Source: Lachnospiraceae bacterium KH1T2 (GTDB lineage Bacteria > Bacillota > Clostridia > Lachnospirales > Lachnospiraceae). From it: a stretch of DNA of 64,000 nucleotides. The stretch covers positions 1-64,000 of the forward strand of contig FOSY01000003.1 in NCBI GenBank assembly GCA_900114405.1. Reading direction: 5' to 3'. Shown one piece after another: positions 25,954 to 34,472 of this stretch. The position numbers were made by a program, and so were the translations under genes. The notes under the pieces are model-generated. The model was given only the letters and a program-made list of their open reading frames with translations, made no database searches and was not told the origin of the DNA. Each line of letters starts with the position of its first letter. Position 1 is the stretch's first letter.

Positions 25954-27039
25954 TCAGTTAAGCGCTATATTGATATCTACATTTCCCTGGATGCCATCTA
26001 CAGCTCCGTTGAAATTATACTGCCAGATGTTAAAGGAATATGGGAAATACGGCGTTATATCGTCTTTTGTGGCTTCTTCTGCATACCATTTCGGGATGCC
26101 TTCAAGCTTATGCATATCAAGCATCAGGAGATAGGTTCTGAGGTTACCATAGATCATTGATGTATAACCTGCATTTGTCACGGAAGTACAGAAAGCAAGC
26201 GCATTATCAGTAAACTGCTCCTGAGTTACAGAGCTTGTACGAGGCAGAGAGCCTGCGCCGTCAACTTTTTCTATGTCGATAGCTATAGGAAGCGTGATGT
26301 TGTAGTCTTTTACAGCATCAAGCACAAATGCAGCTTCTTCACGAGCCTCATCCTCGGTGACTGCCTGACTGAAAAAATATGTACCAACGGATAAGCCGGC
26401 ATCGAGTGCGCCCTGTACATTTGTCTGGAAATTTTCGTCAGCGGCTATCTTGCCGGATTCATACCCCCTGAGACCGCAGCGAATGTACGCAAATTTCACG
26501 CCGGAAGCAGCTACCTTCTCCCAATCGATCGTGCCATTGTGCTTTGAAACATCGATACCAACGGTAGAGCCGATAACACCGTTCTCTGAGTAGGAAACAT
26601 TGCCGGATTTGTCCATGGCGAAATTCTCGTCGATGTAAGGATGTTTTTCCAAGGTTTCATCGATGGGGAAGAACTTAAAACTTCCGCTGTCAGTCAGCAC
26701 AAGTTCATCCGGGAAAAGATACTTGACCACGGACATAGTGGAACTGCCTGATTGAAGCATTGATTTAAGCTTTGAGCGGAATTTTTCCCCTGTGGAGGTT
26801 TCCGTAAGCATCTTATTTTCAGCAAGAAGATATTTATTTTGTTGTCGAAGAGCTGAATTTTCCTTTTTAAGAACAGCGAAATCATCGGATAGAGTGGCAG
26901 CTTGACCGTTTGCATCATAAGAACTCGCATGCGAATGGGCAAGTACCAAAGAAACTATCAGTAAAACAACTGATGTAAGCGTCATTAAACAGGAATAGAC
27001 AGCTAATCCGAAAAATTTTTTTGCAACTCGTCTATTCAT
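25954..27039 (-). CDS. Membrane-anchored GH25 lysozyme-like muramidase
   Basis: 361 residues. An N-terminal membrane helix (about 11-32) is followed by a coiled-coil linker rich in Lys, Glu and Gln (about 48-80), a beta-rich spacer, and a C-terminal GH25 domain (about 165-361). Catalytic acidic residues lie in GIDVSKHNG at the start and AIDIEKVD in the centre, and the barrel ends in FNIWQYN. It should cut the glycan backbone of peptidoglycan while tethered to the outer face of the membrane. No Shine-Dalgarno is present upstream, and the -10 box lies only 6 bases before the ATG. Confidence 0.9.
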   Translation of the reverse strand: MNRRVAKKFFGLAVYSCLMTLTSVVLLIVSLVLAHSHASSYDANGQAATLSDDFAVLKKENSALRQQNKYLLAENKMLTETSTGEKFRSKLKSMLQSGSSTMSVVKYLFPDELVLTDSGSFKFFPIDETLEKHPYIDENFAMDKSGNVSYSENGVIGSTVGIDVSKHNGTIDWEKVAASGVKFAYIRCGLRGYESGKIAADENFQTNVQGALDAGLSVGTYFFSQAVTEDEAREEAAFVLDAVKDYNITLPIAIDIEKVDGAGSLPRTSSVTQEQFTDNALAFCTSVTNAGYTSMIYGNLRTYLLMLDMHKLEGIPKWYAEEATKDDITPYFPYSFNIWQYNFNGAVDGIQGNVDINIALN

Positions 27040-27045
27040 GTGAAT

Positions 27046-27074
27046 ATTATAACACAGTAAATGATATAACTTAA
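27046..27074 (-). promoter_or_regulatory. GH25 promoter implying a leaderless mRNA
   Basis: On the minus strand TTAAGT (27074-27069), 17-base spacer, TATAAT (27051-27046) with extended TGT. The ATG at 27039 starts 7 bases downstream, the normal distance to a transcription start. There is no ribosome site between. Confidence 0.6.
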
Positions 27075-27128
27075 CTTAATTTACGCTATAATATTGTAAA
27101 AAAAATACATAAAAAGGGGACATGCGTA

Positions 27129-27308
27129 ATGGATGAATTCTGTGTAGGTCAGAGGGTTCAAATGAAGAAAAAACACCCATGCGGAGCAGATGAATGGGAG
27201 ATTTTAAGAGTAGGTGCTGACTTTAAGCTGAAGTGCAGAGGGTGTGGAAAACTTATAATGCTCAGGCGTCGTGAAGCAGAGAAAAATATAAAAAATATTT
27301 TAGAATAA
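27129..27308 (+). CDS. DUF951 family small zinc-ribbon-like protein
   Basis: 59 residues, translated directly from the sequence (begins MDEFCVGQRVQMKKKHPCG). It has the DUF951 pattern: GQxVxMKKxHPCG, then WEILRVGADFKLKCRGCGK, then a basic tail. Cys18, Cys36 and Cys39 are likely metal-binding. The family is widespread in Firmicutes near rpsF, as here, and its function is unknown. A GGGG stretch is 9 bases before the start, and a TATAAT at 27087-27092 may be its -10 box. Cytosolic. Confidence 0.85.
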   Translation: MDEFCVGQRVQMKKKHPCGADEWEILRVGADFKLKCRGCGKLIMLRRREAEKNIKNILE

Positions 27309-27313
27309 AGCGC

Positions 27314-27342
27314 TTGATTTGTGGCTATTCTTATAGTAAAAT
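27314..27342 (+). promoter_or_regulatory. Promoter of rpsF-ssb-rpsR
   Basis: TTGATT (27314-27319), 17-base spacer, TAAAAT (27337-27342). It lies about 68 bases before rpsF. Confidence 0.7.
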
Positions 27343-27361
27343 TACTCTTCGTGGTATATCC

Positions 27362-27385
27362 TTGCTCATGCATTGCGCGTGAGCC
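27362..27385 (+). promoter_or_regulatory. Hairpin in the rpsF leader, candidate S6:S18 autoregulatory site
   Basis: An 8-bp stem with one G-U pair, GCTCATGC/GCGTGAGC, lies between the promoter and the ribosome site. Known rpsF leaders carry a protein-binding hairpin that represses translation. The position fits, but I cannot confirm the conserved bulge from the sequence alone. Confidence 0.35.
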
Positions 27386-27409
27386 AGAAGTCCAAAAGGA
27401 GGTAGAAAG

Positions 27410-27757
27410 ATGAACAAATATGAGTTAGCCGTTGTAATCAGCGGAAAGCTTGAAGAGGATGACAAGAATGCAGTCCTCGGCAAGGTAAAGGATCTTGTAG
27501 AGCGTTTTGACGGAAAGATCACATCTGTTGATGAGCAGGGCAAGAAGAGATTTGCTTACGAAGTAGCAAAGATGAAGGAAGGTTATTACAACTTTATCCA
27601 CTTTGAGGCTGAAGCAAACGTACCGGCTGAGATTGAAAGTCGTATTCGCATAATGGACAACGTAGTTCGTTATCTCATCGTTGTTGATGATGTTGAAGCA
27701 CCAGCTCCAAAGGCTGAGAAGCCTGCTGAGAATGCTGAGACAGAAGCAGCTGAATAA
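27410..27757 (+). CDS. rpsF: 30S ribosomal protein S6
   Basis: 115 residues. The canonical S6 pattern is present (KYELAVVISGKLEEDDK, GKKRFAYEVAKMKEGYYNFIHFEAE split at that region), followed by the DNVVRYLIV strand and a Glu/Ala-rich flexible tail. It binds 16S rRNA with S18. AAAGGAGG lies before the ATG. It starts a classic rpsF-ssb-rpsR operon that ends in a strong terminator. Confidence 0.97.
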   Translation: MNKYELAVVISGKLEEDDKNAVLGKVKDLVERFDGKITSVDEQGKKRFAYEVAKMKEGYYNFIHFEAEANVPAEIESRIRIMDNVVRYLIVVDDVEAPAPKAEKPAENAETEAAE

Positions 27758-27804
27758 TTAAGAGATAACAAGACCATAACAAGGAAGGAAGTAAGGTAAT
27801 TATT

Positions 27805-28257
27805 ATGAATAAAGTTATTTTAATGGGGCGCCTTACAAGAGATCCGGATATTCGTCACACACAGGGCGAGAATTCAATGGTTGTAGCACGGTATACACTT
27901 GCTGTTGACCGTCGTTTCAGAAGAGACGGCGCGGATCAGTCAGCTGATTTCATCAGCTGTGTTTCTTTTGGTAAGCAGGCTGAGTTCATTGAGAAGTATG
28001 TTCACAAGGGAACTAAGATTGCAATGACCGGAAGAATTCAGACAGGTAGTTATACCAACAAAGATGGACAGAAGGTCTATACGACTGATGTCGTTGCAGA
28101 GGAAGTCGAGTTTGCGGAGAGCAAGAGAACTGCAGATTCATATGATGCAGGCAGTTCATATGGTGCTCCAAGTTCATCACAGCCTGCACCTCAGGCAGCA
28201 GATGATGGCTTCATGAATGTTCCGGACGGCATCGACGAAGAGCTTCCGTTTGGTTGA
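27805..28257 (+). CDS. ssb: Single-stranded DNA-binding protein
   Basis: 150 residues. The OB-fold domain (about 1-105) starts NKVILMGRLTRDPD and includes FISCVSFGKQAEFIEKY. A low-complexity Ser/Pro/Gln linker follows, then the acidic tip DGIDEELPFG, which is the protein-interaction tail of bacterial SSB. It acts in replication and repair. The start at 27805 is behind AAGGAAGG. It lies between rpsF and rpsR, the normal Gram-positive order. Confidence 0.96.
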   Translation: MNKVILMGRLTRDPDIRHTQGENSMVVARYTLAVDRRFRRDGADQSADFISCVSFGKQAEFIEKYVHKGTKIAMTGRIQTGSYTNKDGQKVYTTDVVAEEVEFAESKRTADSYDAGSSYGAPSSSQPAPQAADDGFMNVPDGIDEELPFG

Positions 28258-28280
28258 TTTTATAATGGAGGTTGAATATT

Positions 28281-28547
28281 ATGCCATACACAAAGAATAA
28301 TGATCGTTCAGAGTCTCCGGCAAGGAGAAGAGGCGGAATGCACAGAAGAAGAAAGGTTTGCGTATTCTGTGGTAAGGACGCTGTAGTTGATTACAAGAAC
28401 GTTGCAATGCTCAGAAAGTACGTTTCAGAGAGAGGAAAGATCCTTCCTAGACGTGTTACTGGTAACTGCGCAAAGCACCAGAGAGCTCTTACAGTAGCTG
28501 TTAAGCGTGCAAGACACCTTGCAATGCTTCCATACGTAGTAGAGTAA
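28281..28547 (+). CDS. rpsR: 30S ribosomal protein S18
   Basis: 88 residues from ATG 28281, which has GGAGG 9 bases upstream. A TTG at 28272 abuts the ribosome site and is rejected as a start. The S18 sequence includes [34 protein letters not shown] and [11 protein letters not shown]. The N-terminal cysteines CVFC and the later C-K-H form the zinc-binding version of S18. It is the last gene of the operon. Confidence 0.97.
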   Translation: MPYTKNNDRSESPARRRGGMHRRRKVCVFCGKDAVVDYKNVAMLRKYVSERGKILPRRVTGNCAKHQRALTVAVKRARHLAMLPYVVE

Positions 28548-28558
28548 GACAGATATAT

Positions 28559-28592
28559 AAAAGGTCGTTTCCATTTGGAAACGACCTTTTTT
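28559..28592. terminator. Terminator behind rpsR
   Basis: A 14-bp perfect stem AAAAGGTCGTTTCC/GGAAACGACCTTTT with a T-run. The reverse strand also has U's, so it may terminate the converging unknown gene too. Confidence 0.88.
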
Positions 28593-28607
28593 AATGATTT
28601 AACTTTT

Positions 28608-29264
28608 TTATTCTGCAGTTTCGCTGGTTTCGGGATAGGTCCCGTTTTTCCACTTGTCAAATTTATCGATGACAGAGTCGAAAGTCTTTTTGCTGATTTC
28701 AGGCAATTCTCCACCCCAAAGTTTCTCGGCTTGCTCATAGCCTTTCTTAAATGCATCAAGGAGCTCGTCAGCCTTTGTTGGGTCATTTCCAGAAAGAGCG
28801 ATAGCGAAGTCAAGGATTCTTTTTGAGGTCTCTTCCACACTCCAATATCCGCCTTCGGCAATGTCTGCCTGGGCTTGGGCTTTTACCTCAGGATCAACTT
28901 CATAGTCTCCGGAAGCAAGAAATCGCCAGATCGATTCATCGTCAGTTTCTTCGCCGGATACAGCAAAAGCAGAGGCTTTGCCCTGACCTGCGATAAGCTT
29001 TTCGACTATAGAGCGCAGATTGGCTGTACGAGCTTCTGCATCAGCTTGAAGCTTAGAGATAACATTTGCGTAGTCGGCAGAAGTTTTCTGCTTCGGAGAT
29101 GTAGAGTCATTAGCCTTTTCGGTTTCGGTAGAGGCTGTATAGACAGCTGCCTTTTCGTCAGATGAAGATGATTTTGTTTTTTTAGAATCCTGTACTTTGG
29201 CATCAGGTGGGGAGTAGGTAGTGGCTACATTGTTCAGAGTAGTGATGGTACTGATATTACTCAT
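28608..29264 (-). CDS. Conserved Lachnospiraceae-type protein of unknown function
   Basis: 218 residues from the ATG at 29264 with AAGGAGG just before it. A longer frame to 29366 crosses a terminator and is rejected. The N-terminal third is low-complexity (Ser, Thr, Lys). The helical rest has SKLQADAEARTANLRSIVEK, IWRFLASGDYEVDPEVKAQAQ, EGGYWSVEETSKRILDFAIAL and a final DSVIDKFDKW. I recall similar proteins in many gut clostridia, but no characterised function. There is no signal peptide or membrane segment. It is a single gene between two terminators. It could be secreted through a non-classical path, but this is not supported. Confidence 0.7.
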   Translation of the reverse strand: MSNISTITTLNNVATTYSPPDAKVQDSKKTKSSSSDEKAAVYTASTETEKANDSTSPKQKTSADYANVISKLQADAEARTANLRSIVEKLIAGQGKASAFAVSGEETDDESIWRFLASGDYEVDPEVKAQAQADIAEGGYWSVEETSKRILDFAIALSGNDPTKADELLDAFKKGYEQAEKLWGGELPEISKKTFDSVIDKFDKWKNGTYPETSETAE

Positions 29265-29335
29265 AGTTGTTCCTCCTTGATCTTTTGGTGTCCGACATCC
29301 GTGTCTACACTTTAAAACTTTATCCCTCCTAGGCG

Positions 29336-29371
29336 TAAAAAGGGATGAAGCTATAATATGCTTCATCCCTT
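29336..29371 (-). terminator. Terminator of the phosphohexomutase gene
   Basis: On the minus strand the stem AAGGGATGAAGC/GCTTCATCCCTT is followed by TTTTT. It closes the pyrC-plsC-phosphohexomutase unit. Confidence 0.8.
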
Positions 29372-29431
29372 ATATCGGCTAAATTGTATTCAAAAAACAG
29401 TCTAAATACAATAATTAATTATTTTTTTATA

Positions 29432-30937
29432 TTACAGAGAACGTCCGATAAAATCAATGATCGACTGAAGATCAAGTGTTGTTTCGGGCTTAAGGAGCTC
29501 GTAAAGAGTGCGGGCGATGATAGAACATCCGCCTTCCTCGTCACTTTCAATATTGAGCGGCATGATAGGCTCGTGAAGTGACTTACGGAGAAGGAGCCAT
29601 CCGTTTCCGTGATCTGCGTCAACGTTGATACGAACGCCTTCAAAGTTATCAGGAGCAAGTGACCAACCGTTTGTAAGCGGAACTGCTGCCTTGATTGTCT
29701 CAAGTATCTTATCAGAGATAAGAGAAACATTTTCTGCAAGTACAGGGAAACGAAGCTCGATACTTTCAACAGGCTCTTTAAGGTCAGCGATCATCTCGTC
29801 GAGCTTGTGACCTTTGCCGAGCTCTACAAGGAGCTTAACCATGAGGTATGCGCCGTCGTCAAGGAAATAGTTCTCCTTGAATGCTCCGTGACCGGAAGTC
29901 TCGATTGCGAGCTGGCTGTCTGTACCTTCGTTATTAAGTCTGATAGACTCGTCGATAACGTTCTTATAACCTCTCTTGAAACGTCTGTGGACGCCGCCGT
30001 GTGAGGTGATGAACTCAGCAAGTCCTGTAGATGTTACAGAGTCGGTGACGATAGTTGTTCCAGGGTGCTCTGAAAGAGCGATTCTTGAAAGGACAGCGAT
30101 AAGAGCGTTTCTTGTAAGCTCACGGCCGCTTGGAAGGATAGCGCCTGCGCGGTCTACGTCAGTATCAAAGATGATTCCGAGGTCTGCCTTTGAAGCAAGA
30201 GTTGCGTTTTTGATAGCCTCAGCAGCTTCCTTATTTTCCGGATTAGGTATGTGGTTAGGGAAATGACCATCTGGCTCGAGGAACTGACTTCCTGTAGTAT
30301 CTGCGCCGAGAGGCTCAAGAACCTTTGATACATAGAATCCGCCATCACCGTTTCCGGCATCCACGATAATATGAAGTCCTTTAAGAGGGTGTTCAAAGTC
30401 ATCTGCCTTTACAGCATTTTTGATAGTCTCGCAGAGGTGATCTGAGTAAACAGTCATGAAATCAAGCTTCTCAGCATTATTGTTGAGTGGTACGCTTATT
30501 TCTGTCTTGCCAGCAATGGCAGTAAGCTCTTTGATGTCTGAAGACTCAAGTCCGCCATGGGCTGTAAAGAATTTCATTCCATTTCTATACCATGGGAGGT
30601 GGCTCGCTGTGATCATGATACTTCCGTCATAATTGTAGCCTTCTGTAACAGTAGTCATGAACATTGCAGGAGTACTTGCAAGACCGCAGTCTGCGCAAGA
30701 ACAGCCTTCTGAGTTAAGACCTTCGATAGCGGCATTAACGAAAAGCTCTCCGGTAAGTCTTGAGTCATGTCCGACTGCAATCTTGAGAGAATCTTTGTTG
30801 AGTTTGCCCTTAAGCCATACTGCGAATGCAGCAGCAAGGTGGCGTACAGCGTCATCTGTAAGATTTACAGGACCTGTCTCATTTTCCATTGCGATTCCGC
30901 GGATATCACTTCCGTTTTGAAGCTTAGAGTAATCCAT
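29432..30937 (-). CDS. Phosphomannomutase/phosphoglucomutase
   Basis: 501 residues of the alpha-D-phosphohexomutase family. The phosphoserine loop is TASHLPW, the Mg-binding loop DTDVDRAGAI, and the sugar loop ETSGHGAF. The fourth, phosphate-binding domain lies near the C-terminus (EGVRINVDADHGNGW). It interconverts hexose 6- and 1-phosphates, probably Glc-1-P or Man-1-P, for envelope or storage polysaccharide. The family cannot be split further by eye. It is the last gene of the operon with plsC and pyrC, 20 bases after plsC. Confidence 0.88.
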   Translation of the reverse strand: MDYSKLQNGSDIRGIAMENETGPVNLTDDAVRHLAAAFAVWLKGKLNKDSLKIAVGHDSRLTGELFVNAAIEGLNSEGCSCADCGLASTPAMFMTTVTEGYNYDGSIMITASHLPWYRNGMKFFTAHGGLESSDIKELTAIAGKTEISVPLNNNAEKLDFMTVYSDHLCETIKNAVKADDFEHPLKGLHIIVDAGNGDGGFYVSKVLEPLGADTTGSQFLEPDGHFPNHIPNPENKEAAEAIKNATLASKADLGIIFDTDVDRAGAILPSGRELTRNALIAVLSRIALSEHPGTTIVTDSVTSTGLAEFITSHGGVHRRFKRGYKNVIDESIRLNNEGTDSQLAIETSGHGAFKENYFLDDGAYLMVKLLVELGKGHKLDEMIADLKEPVESIELRFPVLAENVSLISDKILETIKAAVPLTNGWSLAPDNFEGVRINVDADHGNGWLLLRKSLHEPIMPLNIESDEEGGCSIIARTLYELLKPETTLDLQSIIDFIGRSL

Positions 30938-30957
30938 AGTTACTATTAACCCTCCAT

Positions 30958-31701
30958 TTAGTATAAATTTTTGAGTTTGTGCTCTTTAAGTTTATCAGCA
31001 ATTATATCACGCACATACGAACCAAGCTGCTTGCGCTCCTCTTTTGTCAGGTCTTTAGGATATATAGGATCGCAGTACTCTACTACGATGTGTGTGCTGA
31101 CTATCTTTGGAAAATGCTCTTCAAATATCGCCTGAGTATTGGATATTGCGACAGGCACTATGGCACAGCCGGTCTTCTCGGCAATTTTAAGGCTGCCTTC
31201 ATGGAATGGAAGAAGCGAACCTTCTTCGCCGGAATTTCTGGTGCCTTCAGGATAAATTACGATAGAAACGCCATTCTTTATATCAGTTATACAGTCCATT
31301 ATCATCTGCATTCCGGCTTTGATATCACTGCGATCAAGGAATTTGCAGTGGATGAATTTCATCCAATGTGAAAATACCGGAAATACGCCAAGCTCTTTCT
31401 TGGCAACAAAGCCTGTAGGACGGAAGAAGCCGGCGCCTGTAACGATTATGTCGAAAAAGCTTCTGTGATTGCCGACAAAAAGAACTGCGTTGTCGCGCGG
31501 GATCTTGTCATAGCCGATGATCGTGGAACGAACGCCTGCCAACGGCTGTACAACGATGAAGCCAACCTTTACATAATACATTGCTATCATGTCAGAAATA
31601 TCAGGCCTTTTAAGGCTGATAAGCCATGTGATGAGCAGAAGTGGAATTGAAAGTACAACGTAAAGCACGACAGCTATTACGCATATTATAAAACGAATCA
31701 T
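30958..31701 (-). CDS. plsC: 1-acyl-sn-glycerol-3-phosphate acyltransferase
   Basis: 247 residues from the ATG at 31701. A longer upstream frame lies inside pyrC. An N-terminal hydrophobic region (about 2-28) anchors it. The acyltransferase signature is NHRSFFD (NHxxxxD, near 78) and the second motif is YPEGTRNS (near 157). It makes phosphatidic acid from lysophosphatidic acid on the inner membrane face. Its ATG overlaps the TAA of pyrC by one base, so the genes are translationally coupled. Confidence 0.88.
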   Translation of the reverse strand: MIRFIICVIAVVLYVVLSIPLLLITWLISLKRPDISDMIAMYYVKVGFIVVQPLAGVRSTIIGYDKIPRDNAVLFVGNHRSFFDIIVTGAGFFRPTGFVAKKELGVFPVFSHWMKFIHCKFLDRSDIKAGMQMIMDCITDIKNGVSIVIYPEGTRNSGEEGSLLPFHEGSLKIAEKTGCAIVPVAISNTQAIFEEHFPKIVSTHIVVEYCDPIYPKDLTKEERKQLGSYVRDIIADKLKEHKLKNLY

Positions 31702-32981
31702 TACTGTTGAGACTCCTTTGAGTAAACTATATTTCCCGAAACAAGCGTCATGTGGATGCTTCCGGGGAGGTAAGAGCCGAGGAGCGGTGAGTTGCATGAA
31801 CGGCTTTTGAATTTTTCATAGTGAGCAGTTTCATCGGCAGAGAAAAGCACTATGTCTGCCGGCGCACCTATGTCAAGTGTTCCTGCGTTAAGGCCATAGA
31901 CTTTGGCAGGATTGTAGCTCATGAGGCGGATAAGCTGAAGCATTGAGATATAGCCCGGCTCGACAAGGTTTTTAATTCCGAGTGAGAGGGCGGTTTCAAG
32001 CCCGATTATTCCGCTTGGCGCTTTGGAAAATTCCTGATCTTTTTCAGCGCTGGTGTGTGGGGCGTGGTCTGTAGCTATCATATCGATAGTTCCGTCAGAA
32101 AGTCCCTTGATGATAGCAAGTCTGTCTGCCTCACATCTTAAAGGCGGGTTGATCTTTGCCAGTGTGCCGTACTCTTTAACGGCGCTTTCTGTGAGTGAAA
32201 AGTGATTAGGCGTTGCTTCACAGTGTATGAGGTCTTTACTGTCTTTCTGTTTTGCCTTGCGGATGAGATCAACGGATTCTGCAGCGCTGAGATGCTGTAT
32301 GTCTATCTTACAGCCTGTTTCGAGAGCGAGAGCGAGGTCTCTTTCGACCATTACGATCTCAGCCTTCCTGTCTGCACCGCCGAGCCCTAATGAAGCTGCA
32401 GCTTCACCGGAATTTACGCCGCTCTGCTGAATATATGCAGGGTCTTCTTCGTGAAAAGAAAGTATAGTATTTAATCTGGCGGCATTTTCCATTGCTGAAC
32501 GTGTGAGGTCTGCGTCGAGTATAGGACTTCCGTCGTCCGTGAAACCTGCGGCACCGGCTGAAAGAAGCGTATCCATATCTACAAGCTCTTCGCCTTTTCT
32601 TCCTTTGGTAACTGCAGAGGTCTGCAGTACGTGGATCTGCTCTTGGGCAGCCTGCTCCTGAACATATTTCAGAGTCTCGGTGTTATCAACGGCAGGTGAA
32701 GTGTTTGCCATGCAGACAACGGTTGTATAACCACCTGCAGCTGCGGCGAGAGCGCCTGTATGAATTGTCTCTTTATCAGGGAAGCCGGGGTCACGAAAAT
32801 GAGTGTGAACATCAACAAATCCCGGAGCAGCGATGAGCCCGTCGGCATTTATGACTTCAGCACCCGTGGTATCTGAAACATTGCCGATGGATGTAATTAT
32901 GCCGTTTTCGATTGAAATATCGGTTATTTTGATTTCTGTTGACCTTGGATCAGCAACAGATGCATTTTTAATTATTAGCAA
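31701..32981 (-). CDS. pyrC: Dihydroorotase
   Basis: 426 residues from a TTG start at 32981, chosen because AAAGGAAGG lies 7 bases before it. The longer in-frame TTG at 33023 has no ribosome site. It is a class I dihydroorotase: zinc ligands in DVHTHFRDPG, then the loop with EEDPAYI, IQHLSAAES and the later DHAPHT. It closes carbamoyl-aspartate to dihydroorotate in pyrimidine synthesis. It is divergent from murF-pyrK-pyrD, with an overlapping promoter region, so pyrimidine genes face both ways. Confidence 0.92.
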   Translation of the reverse strand: MLIIKNASVADPRSTEIKITDISIENGIITSIGNVSDTTGAEVINADGLIAAPGFVDVHTHFRDPGFPDKETIHTGALAAAAGGYTTVVCMANTSPAVDNTETLKYVQEQAAQEQIHVLQTSAVTKGRKGEELVDMDTLLSAGAAGFTDDGSPILDADLTRSAMENAARLNTILSFHEEDPAYIQQSGVNSGEAAASLGLGGADRKAEIVMVERDLALALETGCKIDIQHLSAAESVDLIRKAKQKDSKDLIHCEATPNHFSLTESAVKEYGTLAKINPPLRCEADRLAIIKGLSDGTIDMIATDHAPHTSAEKDQEFSKAPSGIIGLETALSLGIKNLVEPGYISMLQLIRLMSYNPAKVYGLNAGTLDIGAPADIVLFSADETAHYEKFKSRSCNSPLLGSYLPGSIHMTLVSGNIVYSKESQQ

Positions 32982-33008
32982 AGAAAAGCCTTCCTTTCGC
33001 TGAATTAA

Positions 33009-33037
33009 TTGCTTTACGACCAATTATAACATATAAT
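33009..33037 (+). promoter_or_regulatory. Promoter of murF-pyrK-pyrD
   Basis: TTGCTT (33009-33014), 17-base spacer, TATAAT (33032-33037). It physically overlaps the divergent pyrC promoter, so polymerases on the two would compete. Confidence 0.55.
33023..33031 (-). promoter_or_regulatory. Extended -10 promoter of pyrC-plsC
   Basis: On the minus strand TGT then TATAAT (33028-33023). A TTTACA lies 19 bases upstream as a weak -35 box. Confidence 0.5.
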
Positions 33038-33086
33038 CTGACATAAGTGTAAAAAGTCAGAATTAGGAAAGGTTATCTTTAGAATT

Positions 33087-34472
33087 ATGAAAAACATGAC
33101 GCTTAGAAACATTGCTGAAGCTGTAGAGGGCGAGCTGGTATTAAATGGAGCTGACCCTGAAACAGAGATTACCGGAGCTGAGCTTGACAGCCGAAAGATC
33201 ACAGCCGGAAATCTTTTTTTTGCAACCGTAGGAGAACGGGTTGATGGACATACTTTCATCCCGCAGGTGTTTGAAAAAGGAGCGTCATGCGTAATATGTG
33301 AAAAACGCCCGGAGAACGCAAAGGGCGCATATATTCTAGTTAAATCATCTTTCAGCGCGTTAGAAAAGGCAGCAGAATTCTACCGCTCACAGCTTAAATG
33401 CAAAGTAGTTGCTATCACAGGAAGTGTCGGAAAGACCAGCACAAAGGAAACTATCGCTGCTGTGTTATCCGAGAAATATAAAATCCTCAAAACAGCCGGA
33501 AATCTCAACAATAACATAGGTCTTCCGCTTATGGTGCTCTCCATCAGAGATGAGCATGAAATTGCGGTTCTGGAGCTTGGTATAAGTCATTTCGGTGAGA
33601 TGGTCAGAATGGATAAAATAGCCAGACCGGATATTGCAGTTATCACAAATATAGGAACGAGCCATATGGAGAATCTGGGCTCACAGCAGGGTATATATGA
33701 GGAAAAGAGCCATATATTTGACTACCTTTCAGAAAACGGTATCGCTGTGCTGAATGGCGATGATCCGATACTTTCGACAGTAAAGGATGCAAAGGGACAC
33801 AAGGTTCTCTATTTTGGAGATGGCGAAAATGCTTACGCAAGGATTACTGATATCGAGTCAAAAGGGCTTGACGGAAGTGACTTCACGATCAAACTTGCTG
33901 ATAAGGAAGAAGCATTCAGAGCACATATATCACTTAGTGGAGAGCACATGGTCAGAAATGCGGCATGTGCATCACTTATAGCTGAGTACTTTGGCCTCAC
34001 TGAGGAACAGATCATCAAAGGAATCGAAGCTGTAAAACCTATGAGCGGACGTTCTAATGTCATCCACGCAGGCGACAGCATAATTTTGGATGACTGCTAC
34101 AATGCGAATCCGGATTCCATGAAAGCAGCAGTAGATATGCTCATGCTTGCGAAGGGAAGGACAGTTGCTATCATTGGTGACATGTATGAGCTTGGAGAGA
34201 ATGAAAAGGCTATGCACCGCGAAGTGGGCAAATATGCGGCTGAAGCCGGTGTAGATGTGCTGGTTGCCATAGGCGGTCTCGGCGAGGAAATATATAAGGG
34301 TGCGCTTGAATCAGGGAAAGCAGAAAAGTACTTTTATAAAACCAAAGAGGACTTCCTGACGGATATGGAGAATGTACTCAAAAATGGCGATAATATACTT
34401 GTAAAGGCATCACACGGAATGCATTTTGAGGAGATAGTAGAAAAGCTTACGAAAGGCGTGGAGAGATCATGA
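33087..34472 (+). CDS. murF: UDP-N-acetylmuramoyl-tripeptide--D-alanyl-D-alanine ligase
   Basis: 461 residues. The Mur-ligase ATP loop is ITGSVGKTSTKET (near 110), the central domain has NLNNNIGLPLMVL and ELGISHFGEM, and the C-terminal domain has DDCYNANPDSMKAA. The NNNIG and NPDSM motifs point to MurF rather than MurE. It adds D-Ala-D-Ala to the nucleotide precursor of peptidoglycan. It shares an operon with pyrK and pyrD, overlapping pyrK by 4 bases. Confidence 0.95.
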   Translation: MKNMTLRNIAEAVEGELVLNGADPETEITGAELDSRKITAGNLFFATVGERVDGHTFIPQVFEKGASCVICEKRPENAKGAYILVKSSFSALEKAAEFYRSQLKCKVVAITGSVGKTSTKETIAAVLSEKYKILKTAGNLNNNIGLPLMVLSIRDEHEIAVLELGISHFGEMVRMDKIARPDIAVITNIGTSHMENLGSQQGIYEEKSHIFDYLSENGIAVLNGDDPILSTVKDAKGHKVLYFGDGENAYARITDIESKGLDGSDFTIKLADKEEAFRAHISLSGEHMVRNAACASLIAEYFGLTEEQIIKGIEAVKPMSGRSNVIHAGDSIILDDCYNANPDSMKAAVDMLMLAKGRTVAIIGDMYELGENEKAMHREVGKYAAEAGVDVLVAIGGLGEEIYKGALESGKAEKYFYKTKEDFLTDMENVLKNGDNILVKASHGMHFEEIVEKLTKGVERS

